This document shows positions 24,150 through 35,535 of a stretch of DNA of 64,000 nt, one piece after another. Under the pieces are notes generated by a model that was given only the letters and a program-made list of their open reading frames with translations, did no database searches and was not told the DNA's origin. The position numbers were made by a program, and so were the translations under genes. The DNA is taken from assembly GCA_963576735.1 (NCBI GenBank), contig OY755177.1, positions 12,896,001 through 12,960,000 of the forward strand. Direction: 5' to 3'. This DNA is from Bedellia somnulentella. Taxonomy: Eukaryota > Arthropoda > Insecta > Lepidoptera > Bedelliidae. The stretch's first letter is position 1. Every line of letters begins with the position of its first letter.

Positions 24150-24330
24150 GTCACTCTATTTCTTCCTGTTGGTGTCATCAGAGGCGACTTAGGGTATTGG
24201 TGCGTTTAAAGTAATTGATAGGCAATGTGGTTTGGGATCCTTTACCAACAACCTTTATTTTACAATTACCACTCAATTTCCGAAAGTGTTTTTTTTATTC
24301 TGTCGTTCTAGTTACCATTTTTATATACAA
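24150..24330 (+). repeat. Family A repeat, degenerate
   Basis: AATGTCACTC, TTCTTCCTGTTGGTGTCATC, AGAGGCGACTTAGGGTATTG, ACCAACAACCTTTATTTTAC and CCACTCAATTTCCGAAAGTG appear in order. Confidence 0.6.
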
Positions 24331-25227
24331 GAATATGTTTGGCCAAAATGATTTTATTCAGTGTAAATTTCTGTGAAATCCGTATATATCGCCAAATAAT
24401 TAAGTACAGTTTATAACCTGTACTTATTCAAATCCCTAAAAAGCGACGCTTAGAAACTATTTAAAACGGGTCATATACTGACACTTGAAACTGTGGGCTA
24501 GCTATACACCTTAGGCTATGAGTGAACTGCGCCTTTGTGTGCCAGCTAAATATAGACGATGTACCGCACCCTCGGAAAATGCAGACGAGTATGAAACGTG
24601 GATGTCAACAACGTTACGCCTTCAGTAATTGTATTAATGCTGAATATGATCGATAACTTTGTTTTGATGTATTAACTAAATTAGTTTCACTGAAAATAAC
24701 ATGGTTTGTATCAATAATGGTGGAGATTGAGGTTTTGGTTGTTTTTATTTGATATAAAAGATTCTCAAAAAGCTCTTATTTTTCTTACACTGAAAATTTT
24801 AAGTTTGAATAAGTTTTTGTCCATCACTACTCGGAACGTTTAATAATGTTAGTGCAATAAATCAATTTTTATATTTTGATCATCATCAGGTCATAGACGT
24901 CCACTGCGAGGTATAGTCCTCTCCAATCCGGTCTAGAGGACATTCTATAAAAAATGTTTACGTCCACCTGTTGCTTTTAACAATATAAAGAAAAAGCTAA
25001 TTAAAAACAAGTATGAAAGCTGCCTTATATTATTTTAGAATTTGTATATACAATTGTGTTCACTCGTATAGCGGTAACATAAATACATCATCACCGAAAA
25101 TATCAACTGTTTAAAAGGCACGGTTTAAGAGACACAGTCTGATGACAGCCATATACAAAGTAGAAGCTTAGTAATAGTTTCCTTATTAACCTCTTTGGTA
25201 TGGTAAAACCGCTACAACTATAATTAT
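24331..25227. other. Non-coding stretch with an old repeat scrap
   Basis: At about 24890-24945, CATAGACGTCCACTGCGAGG and TATAGTCCTCTCCAATCC resemble the widespread lepidopteran 'ACGTCCACTGCTGGACATAGGCCTCC-like' repeat in decayed form. Nothing else recognised. Confidence 0.35.
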
Positions 25228-25787
25228 AAAAACCGACTTCATAGAAAAACAACCGAAAATAAAAAATCTAGTACTAAAAAGTACGAAATAAGTTTTTTAA
25301 TTGAATATGAGTACTGTGATTGATACCTTAGCAATTTCTTTATTCCACACGCGTCAGTTCAACCTACCTAAATCTTAAAATTCTCTTAAATTAATTTGTG
25401 ACCCGGTGCCAGCCTCGATGATAATTGATAATAAGAAGTGTGTATTTCGCACTTCATATACATGTAAAATGTAGGGTACCTTGTAGTTGTAGGGTCAATT
25501 GATTTTTGTACGTATTATCATTTAAAACGTTAGGCGATAGATATATATTGTTTAGATTGTAATAATCAGAGATAGATAGCAGGGTGAATCTACTTTTGTT
25601 TGTCTGGCACCGACTCAAAAATTAATTTAAGAGAATTGTAATATTTAGGTAGGTTGAACTGACGCGTGTGGAATAAAGAAATTGCTAAGGTATCAATCAC
25701 AGTACTCATATTCAATTAAAAAACTTATTTCGTACTTTTTAGTACTAGATTGTTTATTTTCGGTTGTTTTTCTATGAAGTCGGTTTT
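25228..25787. mobile_element. Foldback/MITE element with long inverted arms
   Basis: The arms 25228-25412 and 25604-25787 (about 185 bp each) are near-perfect inverted repeats running from AAAACCGACTTCATAG to GGTGCCAG, around a centre of about 190 bp. The AACCGACTTC end is the hallmark of a DNA-element group common in Lepidoptera (established knowledge). There is no transposase inside, so it is non-autonomous. Confidence 0.8.
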
Positions 25788-26575
25788 CTTTTTGTTAAAA
25801 ATTATTTTATTTTACGAGTTTTAGAGATGGGTAGACCTGGCAAAGATGCCTCTCGGATGAGGAAGCGACAGTTACTGTATTCTTCTTCGTATTTCCGGTA
25901 TTTCTATTCGCCAAATATCCCTGAAGGGGTTAGCAGAGGTAGTAATACTTCTGAATATCACGTGACATTGTCACCTGTAGTTCAGAGTACCCACGATTTA
26001 TTATGCAGTGTTCTCACGTTATTCAGGGCAGGCCTATCGGCGTTTTGAACAAATACACTGTCACATAATTGTGAGTTTCGACAGTCCCCTCGATTTCCTG
26101 GGATGCCATCATCAGATCCTGGTCTCGTGGTACTTTCTCGGTAACAATAACATAACAAAAGAAATGTTTAGTGAACCTGTACTTCTCTTCATAAAAGCTA
26201 CGAAGAGGAGTATAAATCTATATAGAATGTGGAAAGAACTGTTTCCTAATACCTAGTGATTGAGGATCCACCTTCTATCATCAGCTCAGCAGCATAACAA
26301 TATGATTTTCAGAAGCAAATGTCAATATAAGTTCAGAAAATATGTAAAACGCGGTACATTTGCCTATAAAATTGGAGGGTTCCCCTCGATTTCTCCAGGA
26401 TCCCATCATCGGACCCTGATATCCTCATCATGGTACCATTCCGGGAGTATCTTCTTTCGAATAAAAAAATAATAATCAAAATCGGTTCATAAATGGCGAA
26501 GTAATCGGCGAACAAACATAAAAAAAAAAAATACCGGTCGAATTGAGAACACTCCTTTTTTTGAAGTCGGTTAAA
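25788..26575. mobile_element. Adjacent non-autonomous element ending GAAGTCGGTT
   Basis: The right end TTTTTTGAAGTCGGTTAAAA (about 26559-26577) is the complement of the AACCGACTTC end at 25231, so 25228-26575 may be one larger element containing the foldback. Inside are two related segments (CCCCTCGATTTC..GGATGCCATCATCAG at 26081 and CCCCTCGATTTC..GGATCCCATCATCGG at 26383) and the 3' half of a family B SINE at 25905-26070. Confidence 0.5.
25905..26070 (-). repeat. Family B SINE, 3' half
   Basis: The plus strand shows CCCTGAAGGGGTTAGCAGAG, AATACTTCTGAATATCACGT, GGGCAGGCCTATCGGCG and AATACACTGTCACATAA, matching the 3' half of the 8361-8733 SINE in the same orientation. The tRNA-like head is absent. 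Confidence 0.65.
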
Positions 26576-27835
26576 AACGGCCTAAAAACTTTCAGCTACC
26601 AAGTTTTATGATCATTATGAGAAAGTGAGTTACAGAATATCAACCAAATATGGTTTGCGCGCGTATAATACCGTATATAAAAATGGTTGTAGGTATATAA
26701 AATCCTTAGTACGGGAGCCTGGGAGGAGTTGTATTTACATTCATTACGTATTTTATAAAAATACTATAAATACTTCCAACTGTGTAACTTTGACGTTCAA
26801 TGAAAACCATCCCGGTGTATTGGGGACAGGCATACAGAGCAATCTAGATAATACGGTCCTATTTTACATTTTTATTCATTTATTTATTTATTACGCATTG
26901 CCAACAGTGAAAACAGTAAACGATCTTAAAAAGTACTTGAATTGAAATGACACATATCAACTAAATACACCAATTATAGGCTAATCACATCATTCGATTT
27001 AAAAATTGAAATAATTCACAATATAACTAAGATTACAGATATAACGTTCTAAAAAATTATTATTATAATATTATATTAAATTGATTAAAACTTAATTAAA
27101 AATTAACTATGCCAATTATAAAAATTACAACATATAAATGATCAGACATTTCTTCTCTAATAAGAATAATTTAATTAATAATAATAAAATTAAAATTCAA
27201 TATAGTGACGCAATTGGTAAACTAATTAGATGCAAACCGACCCCATCTTATGTATTCGCAACTGTAACTTTTTGCTTGAAAACGGCCAAAGAGTCACCAA
27301 ATATATCAATTTTACCGTGTTTTGCCTGCATTTCGTTATAACTTTTACACATTCTCTTAATGGGTGAATTAAGACCAATATTAGTACGGCATCTTCTTAC
27401 ATTAAATACATTCCTAATTGTGTTTCGAGGATAGTTGAAGGGAACAGTAAATAAAAGTAAGGTAAAAGTAAATTTATATTTTTAATTACTTTAGTACTGT
27501 CAATGTAACTGTTTACTAACTTATATAAAAAAGAAAAGTCTAACATTTTCCGATGATTAAATAATGACTCCATCTTAAAAAACTCTAATCTTTGAGTGTA
27601 AGGCTATCTGTATGATATTCCGGGTGATCTGAATGCTAAATGCATTTTAGTAGATTGGCTAATTACATTGTCGTTTTTAACTCTGGCAGTCTCAGTTCGT
27701 ATAAATCGAGACTAGACAGGTCAGTTCTATTCTGAGCCATAACTACATAAACTACACAAATAAATGCTTAACTCTATTCTTTTGATTACAGCATGAACTT
27801 ATTTTTTTATATTTGTTAAAGTTTCCATTTCCTTG
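26576..27835. other. Non-coding stretch
   Basis: AT-rich. ORFs such as 26625-26945 have no recognisable features. Confidence 0.4.
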
Positions 27836-27935
27836 GTGGATGTAAACGAAGCTAGAGAGGTTTGTCAGGACCGTACAAAGTGGCGATCGATAGTTTCTGA
27901 CTACCCCAATGGATACTAATGGCGTAAGTATATGT
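27836..27935 (+). repeat. LINE 3' end with tail (5'-truncated)
   Basis: Encodes VNEAREVCQDRTKWRSIVS in the plus frame, then GGCGTAAGTATATGTAT. This is the coding terminus of the LINE family plus its short 3' end. Confidence 0.75.
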
Positions 27936-28984
27936 ATAAAGTAAAGTTTCCACTTAAAATTACAATAAACCAACATGTTGTTTTTTCTGTGGTGTTCGTA
28001 CTGAATGGCTAAATAAGGGAGGTGATGATGTTATCAATGCAACACATTTCAATATCTTTACTGATCATAATCACGCTTATTAATAATTTTGTAGATCAAA
28101 CTACCCCTTCTGTGTCTAATTGTATTAGTGTGTTGAATGAATGTATTTTAATTTAAAATGCTTTCTCATGATAATCATATATTAGAGGAAAAATAATACA
28201 GAAATACTGCATTCAAAATTGTAATAGACTTCAATCAAGATTACCATTGATATTGAAATTTAACATTGTTTTACATTAACCCATAAATACGAACCCAATT
28301 ACAAGAAACTTCTTAATTGAATTTAGTATTGGTTTTCAATTGCGAAAGATACCCACAATAGATTTTGAATCAACCCAGGATATAATGAACATTTCATTAA
28401 ATACATCTCGATTAAATAAAATTGATGATCCAACACAGAAACAAATCAAACAATAAAAGTAATCAACAAAAGGAGACATTACTCGAAAACTTCAGTTAAA
28501 TTCCAAACGTCTAGTCTGAGAAATGTAGGAAATGTAAATAGGAATATTCGGATTTATCAAAAACATAATCTATCACAATTTCTGCTCTGACTTAATGACA
28601 TCGAGTCGCCAGAGCGTCGACTCAGTCGAGACTCTCGAATCATGCGTGAAATTAAAAAGTTCCATTTTCTGTTAACATGAACTAACACATACCAATATAT
28701 GCACATCATTATACATCTATTTTCTAGTCTACTTTTTCCACATCGTTGATTACATTCATTGTTTATTTGTTTGCTGAAAATACTTTTTATCTCTTCAAAC
28801 ATGTCTGAGATACGAGCATACCGCTAGCTTTTTAGTTCCAATTTACTTTGGTAAGAATAAACAATTTCACGCTGGACTAACTAAGATAAACGTTATAAAT
28901 TATTAATAAAACATTAACGTAAACGTTTAACGCGGTGTAAGCGTAATTTGAATAAATTATTATAAATCTATTGTTTCCTTACTT
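27936..28984. other. Non-coding stretch
   Basis: No gene or repeat recognised. Confidence 0.4.
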
Positions 28985-29372
28985 CCTATCTATACTCGCG
29001 GCTCTAAATCCCAAAAAAGGGTAGATAGAGTATTATGGTCACGGGAATGATAACTGAAAAGTTTTCGAAACGTCGGGCTTGAAAATGATGTAATAACACG
29101 CGATCAAAATATCCGGAAATCAATAGTTGTTTTAATTATAATGTGCAATCGTGAAAATCTTAGAAAATACTAGGGTAGATAGAGTTTTGGAAGTTGAAAT
29201 TCCTCAGCCACTTTTGGAAGTTGAATAGGGAACAGATAGTAAAATAAAGGCAACTTGGTGAGAAGTCTCCTCCATATTTGCCAACAATCACGTAAAAAGC
29301 CATCACCCCCCTTAGTCGCTTCGTACGATATCTACAAGAGGATATAGTTTAGTGCTATTCTTAGCCACTACT
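28985..29372 (-). repeat. Family A repeat split by unrelated DNA
   Basis: The 3' end (CTATACTCGCGGCTCTAAAT, AAAAAAGGGTAGATAGAG) lies at 28989-29030 and the remainder (29168-29372, starting TAGGGTAGATAGAGTTTTGG) resumes after about 140 bp. The duplicated GGGTAGATAGAG at the break looks like a target duplication from an insertion. Confidence 0.5.
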
Positions 29373-29376
29373 ACCC

Positions 29377-29656
29377 ATACATACATATACTCACGGCTAT
29401 TAATCCCTAGAAGGGGTAGCCAGAGCTAAGGAATTAGAAATTCCTCAGCTACTTTTGAAAAGTTGTGTGGGGAAGAGATGGTAAAATAAAGGTTGTTGGT
29501 GATGGGTCTCCAACCGCATCGCCCAAAAATCCCTTAAAAGCCCCAATACCGCTAGTCGCCTCTTACGTACACCCGAAGAAATGGGGTAGTGCTATTCTAA
29601 GCCGACACTACACAGCAAAATGGGGTAGTGCTATTCTAAGCCGACACTACACAGCA
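29377..29656 (-). repeat. Family A repeat with duplicated 5' unit
   Basis: Nearly complete. The 5' end on this strand carries two copies of a unit of about 50 bp (AATGGGGTAGTGCTATTCTA plus GCCGACACTACACAGCA on the plus strand, 29579-29656). This is an independent example of tandem growth at the 5' end. Confidence 0.8.
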
Positions 29657-30247
29657 AGTACCCAGTTCATGATAAAATTCAATTTTTAATAGTATACTGA
29701 CTTTAAGGTACATACATGTATTAGTACTTTAATACCTCCTAGCATAAAACCGAACCGCTGTAAAAGATGAAAGAGGAAACGATTATGAAATTACACAGCA
29801 CTTTATATAACAAAATCACAATGTTCCTAAGACAAAGCGGCCAATCACCCAAAAAAACCCTGACCCTCAACCTGTACTAAAAACCTAAACCTGTAAACCT
29901 ACCAGGGCAATTTTCTTAGGATTAGTTTGATATTTTTCCAAAAAGTGTAAGGCATCAATTTGGTCTTAATATTTCTCTACATGTTAATGTGGTTTGTGAT
30001 AATAATAACCATGATAGTTTTAAGTCTTTTTAGTCCCTAAAATACTGCTTAGAAGTATAGTTTCGCCCTTAGTTTGGTAATAAAACCGGATCAGTAGCTA
30101 AACTTTCTTTTTGTTAGTTCTTCTTGTTTGAGCAACTTTTTGCACTTTATCTTAATCTCTGGATTAGAGATGGTTGCTATAAGCTCCTTATTTAGAAGAA
30201 TCTAGTAGAGGCCGTGAATTTTGTAGTACATGTAGTTATGTTTTCAG
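29657..30247. other. Non-coding stretch
   Basis: Nothing recognised. Confidence 0.4.
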
Positions 30248-30489
30248 GCCGTGTAGTGCCGCCTTAGAATGTCACTACCCTTTCAACCAACGGTTGTCGT
30301 AAGAGGCGACTAGGGGTATAGTCTTTTTTAAGTGTTTTTTAGGAAATCCAATTGAAGACCCATCACCAACGATACTTTATTTCAGTCATCTTGTACCCTA
30401 TCAACTTCCAAATGTGGCTGAGGAGTTTCTAGCTCTGAAGCTCTGACTACCCCTTTCTGGGATTTATGGCTGTGAGTATATGTATGTTT
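30248..30489 (+). repeat. Family A repeat, 'ACGGGTGTCG' subtype
   Basis: GCCGTGTAGTGCCGCCTTAG start, CATCACCAACGATACTTTAT, GCTGTGAGTATATGTATG end. Confidence 0.75.
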
Positions 30490-30639
30490 AAAAGTTCTTT
30501 AGGAATACTTCGGAAAAAGAAAATGGCGGTACACATATCAGCTGTTTCTAAACCTATCATGGCTAACTAGTTTATGTTTATCGAAATACGGAAGAGGTTC
30601 ATAATTATTTTTATAAAAATAATTTTAATTAATTTTAAT

Positions 30640-30927
30640 GCCGTGTAGTGCCGGCTATGCCGTGTAGTGCCGGCTATGCCGTCTAGTGCCGGCTTAGAAT
30701 GTCGCAACCCCTTTCTACCCAAGGGTGTCGTATGAGGCAACTAAGGGTACTGGGGCTTTTTATTGCATTTTTGGGCAATGCGGTTGGAGACCCATCACCA
30801 AAAACCTTTATTTTTACCATCTTTTCCCCACTCAACTTCCAAAAGTGGCTGAGGAATTTATAATTCCTTAGCTCTGGCTGCCCCTTCTAGGGAAATATAG
30901 CCGTGAGTATATGTATGTATGTATATG
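30640..30927 (+). repeat. Family A repeat, full length with three 5' units
   Basis: Three GCCGTGTAGTGCCGGCTAT-type units (one reads GTCTAG), complete body, and GCCGTGAGTATATGTATG tail. It combines motifs of both subtypes, possibly a recombinant or intermediate. Confidence 0.8.
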
Positions 30928-31529
30928 TAATTTTAATTATATCGATAATAAAGTATTAATTTTATAAGTCATATTGATATTTTAGCTGAAATTTCCAGTT
31001 GATGTTTTAACTTTTTGGGTTAAGCAAATTTTAGCAAATTTTATCTAATATTTTTCTGCGACGACGAATAACTCCAGGTATAGATCTTTGGTACATCTTC
31101 TCTTATATTCCTTCTAGTAATAGATGTGCAAAATGTAATCAAAACGCTTATTACCCGTGCAAAACCACGGTGAATCGATAGTATATCACTGAAATACATC
31201 TTAAGTTTCAGAAATTAGTATAGTCACTCCTTAATTTTCGGCTCGCGGATAAATACTTGTTTATTTTATCAGAAATGCAGTAAACTTGGTCACGCGCGGG
31301 TATAAAATTACTCGACTATAATTTTATAGCTTCATTTATGGGGCGGCCATAATACACTGGATTCCTTTGATGAACTGCTGAAATCGACAGCTGTGCATCA
31401 TTACATTAATTATTTAACTTTTGGCTTGTATAAATCTAATATGAAAAAATGTTTACATACTATTTTAAACGGATGGCAGAGGTGTACATACTTCACAACA
31501 TCACGTGAAGTATTTCTTGGTCTGGTTAT
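30928..31529. other. Non-coding stretch
   Basis: Nothing recognised. Confidence 0.4.
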
Positions 31530-31648
31530 CAATGTAAACGAAGCCAGAGAGGTTTGCCAGGATCGTACAAAGTGGCGATCGATAATCTCTGCCTACCCCA
31601 ATGGGAACTAACGGCGTGAGAATATGTATGTATGTATGTATGTATGTT
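31530..31648 (+). repeat. LINE 3' end, best-preserved copy
   Basis: The plus frame reads VNEAREVCQDRTKWRSI followed by ISAYPNGN and a stop, then GGCGTGAGAATATGTATG with five TATG units. It serves as the reference for the other LINE tails here and shows the coding end lies only a few bases from the tail. Confidence 0.8.
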
Positions 31649-31880
31649 ATCAATTTATGAACTGTTTTAATTATTATTTTAATCCCCTTTTTTAATTTGA
31701 TAAAAGTATTTTCAAACTTACTACTAACCTAACCTAACTGAAAATCGTTATTATCTTCAAAATGTAGATTTTTTATTGGTTATCACTTCGCTCAGGGTTT
31801 TAATAGTTATGTACAACCCCAACCTACCCTGTGAACACTGTGAATACACTATAATAACACATATAAACTAACGTATAATT

Positions 31881-32112
31881 TGCCGTGTAGTGTCGGCTTA
31901 GAATAACACTACCCCATTTCTACCCGTGGGTGATCGTAACAGGCGACTAACGGTATTGGGGCTTTTAAGGGATTTTTGGGCGATGCGGTTTATTTCACCA
32001 TCTTTTCCCCACGCAATTCCAAAAGCGGCTGAGGAATTTATAATTCCTTGGCTCTGGCTACCTCTTCTAGGGAATTACAGCCGTGAGTATATGTATGTAT
32101 GTATGTATGTAT
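31881..32112 (+). repeat. Family A repeat with internal deletion
   Basis: Complete ends. The segment between GCGATGCGGTT and TTATTTCACCATC (the CCCATCACCAACAACC block) is deleted. Tail of about four TATG units. Confidence 0.78.
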
Positions 32113-33289
32113 AAACTAACGTAACCTCAATATCGCAAAATCTATTTTCTACTTTTAAAAGATTTCATAACGAAAGCAGATTTTCTATAAGCTCTAACCA
32201 ACCATCACTAACTCGAGTTTTAACCTATCGTTCCGTATGGCATTTAGGCGTTAACTAGCTAGCTTTACCAATTATAGATCACAGACACTGGAATAAGTCA
32301 GAAAATATTAAAAGTAAAAGTATTTCCAAAACTTCATGCCTAATATCAACAAGATCGTCAAAGACGATTTGAAGTATAAACTTTGTCGTTAATCCTACAA
32401 GTTTTACAGCTGAAGATTTATCTTTTCACGCAAAAACAAACTTACCTTTTTTATTTCAAAAAGCCCGACTTTAATCGTGCCCACACTGTTTTTTGTACTA
32501 ACAAAAGTATAAATCAACGGATAGATATTTCCATCGACATTTACGATATAAATCTTGAGGCAAGAGTTTCATAAACGATGCATAAACAAGTGGGTGCTTG
32601 GAGAATTCAAATTAGGGATTTGAATAATAATCCGAACGTAGCTATGCCTAATTATAATTTAAATATATAATATCAGGTTTTTGTTAATATATGAGGGCTA
32701 AAGTAAACTGATATATTAGGAATATTGTCTTGGTATTTTGAGTTTATTGTGAAAGATATTAAACTTCCAAACAATGAAAGACACACGATAGCAGTTAAAT
32801 TTTTCGGTCGTACAAGTTCGCAACGGAAAAAAGTAATAAAAAATAAGAAATTATATTTCAATAGATAGCAGAATCGCGGAGCCAAAATAAGAAAAGATAT
32901 ATTCTGATTCCATACATCCGGAATGAGTCATTTATTTATCAAATAAGCAATAAATAACACTATCACAGCTGCAAGGAAAAACTGTGCCACTCTAGCTAAT
33001 ATGATATGATAAAAGTGATGGGACCAAATCGAAAAGACGTAATAAATAAAAAGCATCTAACTCAAATACTACTAAAAAAATATGAATTTAACATTTACAG
33101 CGTTTTGAGCTGCGTATTACACAACCCTAGAGGCGTGTCATCTCTTTTTTTGTAAACATTTATTTATTTAAAAAATTGAATCTTTCACACACAGGGTTAT
33201 CCGTCCCTCAGAAAAAATAAAATGTGATCGAGTAAATAAAATTATTATTAGTAAAAGGTGCAATTTGATATAGTAAGAAATATAGAAAA
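32113..33289. other. Non-coding stretch
   Basis: No recognised element. Only chance ORFs. Confidence 0.4.
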
Positions 33290-33565
33290 TGTAATGTTAA
33301 GATGGTTTGGGCACATAGAGAGGACGGATGAAAGTAAATTGATGAAAAGTATTTATAGAACATATTTGAATGGTAATTTCAGTAGATGACGACTAGGAAG
33401 GACATATTTAAATCAAATAGAGAATGTGCTCAAAAAGGTAGGCGTACGAGGGGGCATGTGCGAAAAGATAGATGGATGTAAATGAAGCTAGAAAGGTTAC
33501 AAATCTTACAAAGTGGCGATCGATAGTCCTTGCCTACCCCAATGGAATGAAAATAGCGTGAATAT
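33290..33565 (+). pseudogene. LINE reverse-transcriptase C-terminus, decayed
   Basis: The plus frame begins LRWFGHIERTDESKLM and continues through NQIENVLKKVGVRGGMC into the VNEAREV..KWRSI segment (TGGATGTAAATGAAGC to AGTGGCGATCGATAG). Stops and shifts interrupt it. This is the longest piece of this LINE family in the window, about 90 codons of the region after the polymerase domain. The LRWFGH block is common to the C-terminus of this LINE group. Confidence 0.7.
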
Positions 33566-33579
33566 ATCAATAAATTAAT

Positions 33580-33750
33580 GAACCACACATACAATTGCCT
33601 TGGCAGGTAAGTTAGCATGCAGAGAAGTATGGTTTCATATCCAGAAACGGTTCCACACCAATAATTTGTACTTTCTTAAGCCATATTTGTTGGTTTATAT
33701 ATCAAGTTAAGAGCTAAGGAAAATATTGGGAGGAAACCCAGTCGGGTGAT
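33580..33750 (+). repeat. tRNA-SINE, degenerate
   Basis: B-box-like ATGGTTTCATATCC, then CACACCAATAATTTGTACTT, AAGCCATATTTGTTGG and GGGAGGAAACCCA track the family B body. Family B membership is probable but sequence decay is strong. Confidence 0.5.
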
Positions 33751-34367
33751 TTTTAACATTGATTAATGATTCTGAGAATAAAATCGACCTATTTTGATAT
33801 TGTCATAAAGATAGATAAGTAATTTTATAATCAAAACTTTTATTCCATTTTACTCGCAAATATTAAAAACTGCGGTTCTAATAATTGTAACGACCAAGTA
33901 TTTTTCACATACTCTCACGCTGTGAACCATATGTGCTATACTTTCATTAATCTTATCATACATCCCCTTATACTTTAATTGCTTTGTGTATTAGCTCCGT
34001 CAATAAACAAAAGCAATTAAAATGAAAATGAAGTATGTAATATGAATTCTTGGTGGATCATTCAATTAACTCGTTCTTATTATAGGAATAAAAATATAAA
34101 CGTCTTAGGAACAAATAACGTTTGTTAAAAGTTACTTTCGATACTCGTGATTGGTGGTTTGAAAAGTTCATTTTAAACCTCAATTTATCTCTTCTGTATT
34201 TTTTAAAATATAACGCGATGTTATTATCACATCATCACAGTTTGTATAAATGTCTCAACCAAATTATAGGCAAATCGCCAGGCTGGGGTGATTTGACTCT
34301 TGTCCACTACCTCGGTTATTGGTTATTAGGCGGTACGCACGTAATATACCTACGGAAATTTATCTTA
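33751..34367. other. Non-coding stretch
   Basis: No repeat or gene recognised. The 106-codon ORF at 34122 has no family features. Confidence 0.4.
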
Positions 34368-34381
34368 AACTTAAAAAAGAT

Positions 34382-34435
34382 CATAAATAAAAGATGTTAT
34401 AATCCCCACATGAGGAATTCATGTCAAAAAACATT
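34382..34435 (+). mobile_element. 54-bp minimal retro-insertion of the TAATCCCCACATGAGG family
   Basis: Bounded by perfect 14-bp duplications AACTTAAAAAAGAT (34368-34381 and 34436-34449). It starts CATAAATAAAAGATGTTA, the same 5' end as the 262-bp element, and passes directly into TAATCCCCACATGAGG (34400-34415) and GAATTCATGTCAAAAAACAT. The complete loop and second stem of the larger element are absent. Among the smallest retro-insertions one could define by flanking duplications. Confidence 0.8.
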
Positions 34436-34520
34436 AACTTAAAAAAGATGTAAAGTTGCACGATTAGGGTGTGTGATATTTTCCTTAAATTTAATTCCGT
34501 TTGAGTAATTATTGAGATTT

Positions 34521-34730
34521 GCTGTGTAGTGTCAGCTTAGAATAGGACTACCCCGTTTCTACCCGTGGATGATCAAAGGAGGCGACTAAGGGTATAGGGA
34601 CTTTTTATGTGATTTATAAGCGATGTTGTCACTCAACTTCCAAAAGTAACTATGGAATTTCTTATTTCAAAGCCTTAGCTATCCTTTTTCGGGATTATTA
34701 GTTGGGGTATATATATATGTATGTATGTGA
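34521..34730 (+). repeat. Family A repeat with internal deletion
   Basis: GCTGTGTAGTGTCAGCTTAG start, TCACTCAACTTCCAAAAGTA, GGGTATATATATATGTATG end. The central GGTTGGAGACCC block is deleted. Confidence 0.7.
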
Positions 34731-35046
34731 ATATTAAGAGAAATATATATTTATTTTTTTATTTTATTGCTAGAATAATAACCTGTAGTTAACATGCTAA
34801 TGCTCATCAACATTTGATTCCTATATGTTAACTTGGGCAATTTCGCAAGGTGATAACTCTTCATTAGAACACTTTCTTTTTTAGTTTCTTTTTTAACCAA
34901 ATCCTGATAGTCTTTGACCATTGTGCAAAATTTCATTAAGTTCGGTCAAACTGTCTAGAAGGAGTTTAATGACAAACAAAATGCAAAGTGGGGGCTAATA
35001 GAGCTTCCCTTCAATAAACTCTGTATGATGAAAACTATCTTTAACT
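34731..35046. other. Non-coding stretch
   Basis: Nothing recognised. Confidence 0.4.
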
Positions 35047-35399
35047 CAAACGTTAACGTCGTATGTCCCCGAAGAGTTTGGCAGAGGTACTAATACTTAT
35101 GAACACCACGTGAAATTTTCACCTTGTGTTCAGAGTACCCACGCTTTGCTTGGACAGTGTACTCACGTGATGGGGGCAGGCTTATCACCGTTTTGAACGA
35201 ATACACTGTCACATGCCTAAATACAACTCAGCAATGTAGGTTTCCTCACGATGTTGTCTGTTACCGTTAACAAACATGATAAATTAACCACACATATGTC
35301 TTTAGAAAAGACAAATTGGTGTAGGCCCGACCCGGGATTTGAACACTAGTCGCTTGCACGTTAACCGGTGTTCTACCCATAGAGCTATCACGTCGTCTT
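35047..35399 (-). repeat. tRNA-derived SINE (family B), near full length
   Basis: Minus-strand head GACGACGTGATAGCTCTATG with B-box-like GTGTTCAAATCCCGGGTCG, body with ACACCAATTTGTC, CCCACGCTTTGC complement and GGCAGAGGTACTAATACTTA on the plus strand. No clear duplication found. Confidence 0.8.
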
Positions 35400-35421
35400 G
35401 TCGTTCGTCGTCGTCGTCGTC

Positions 35422-35535
35422 AAATTAACCCCACATAGTACTTTAAAAAGGATGAATTATTATAGGCTCGACCCGGGATATGAATCTCCGCCTATTTACA
35501 TAAAGGCGATGTTCTATCCATTGAGCTATCTCGGT
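35422..35535 (-). repeat. Second SINE head in tandem
   Basis: Minus-strand GAGATAGCTCAATGGATAGA (A-box-like) and GATTCATATCCCGGGTCGAG (B-box-like) form a second tRNA-like head just 5' of the previous SINE, separated by a GTC microsatellite (35400-35420). The 3' half is missing. Confidence 0.65.

Noticed and set aside
26625..26945. 106-codon plus-strand ORF as a small gene
   Set aside because: No domain, signal peptide or compositional shift relative to the flanking AT-rich DNA.
29465..29689. ORFs sharing GDGSPTASPKN
   Set aside because: Antisense reading of family A repeats, also seen at 17644, 54904 and 59578.
34122..34442. 106-codon plus-strand ORF as a gene
   Set aside because: Its last codons run into the 54-bp retro-insertion; the rest lacks any recognisable feature.
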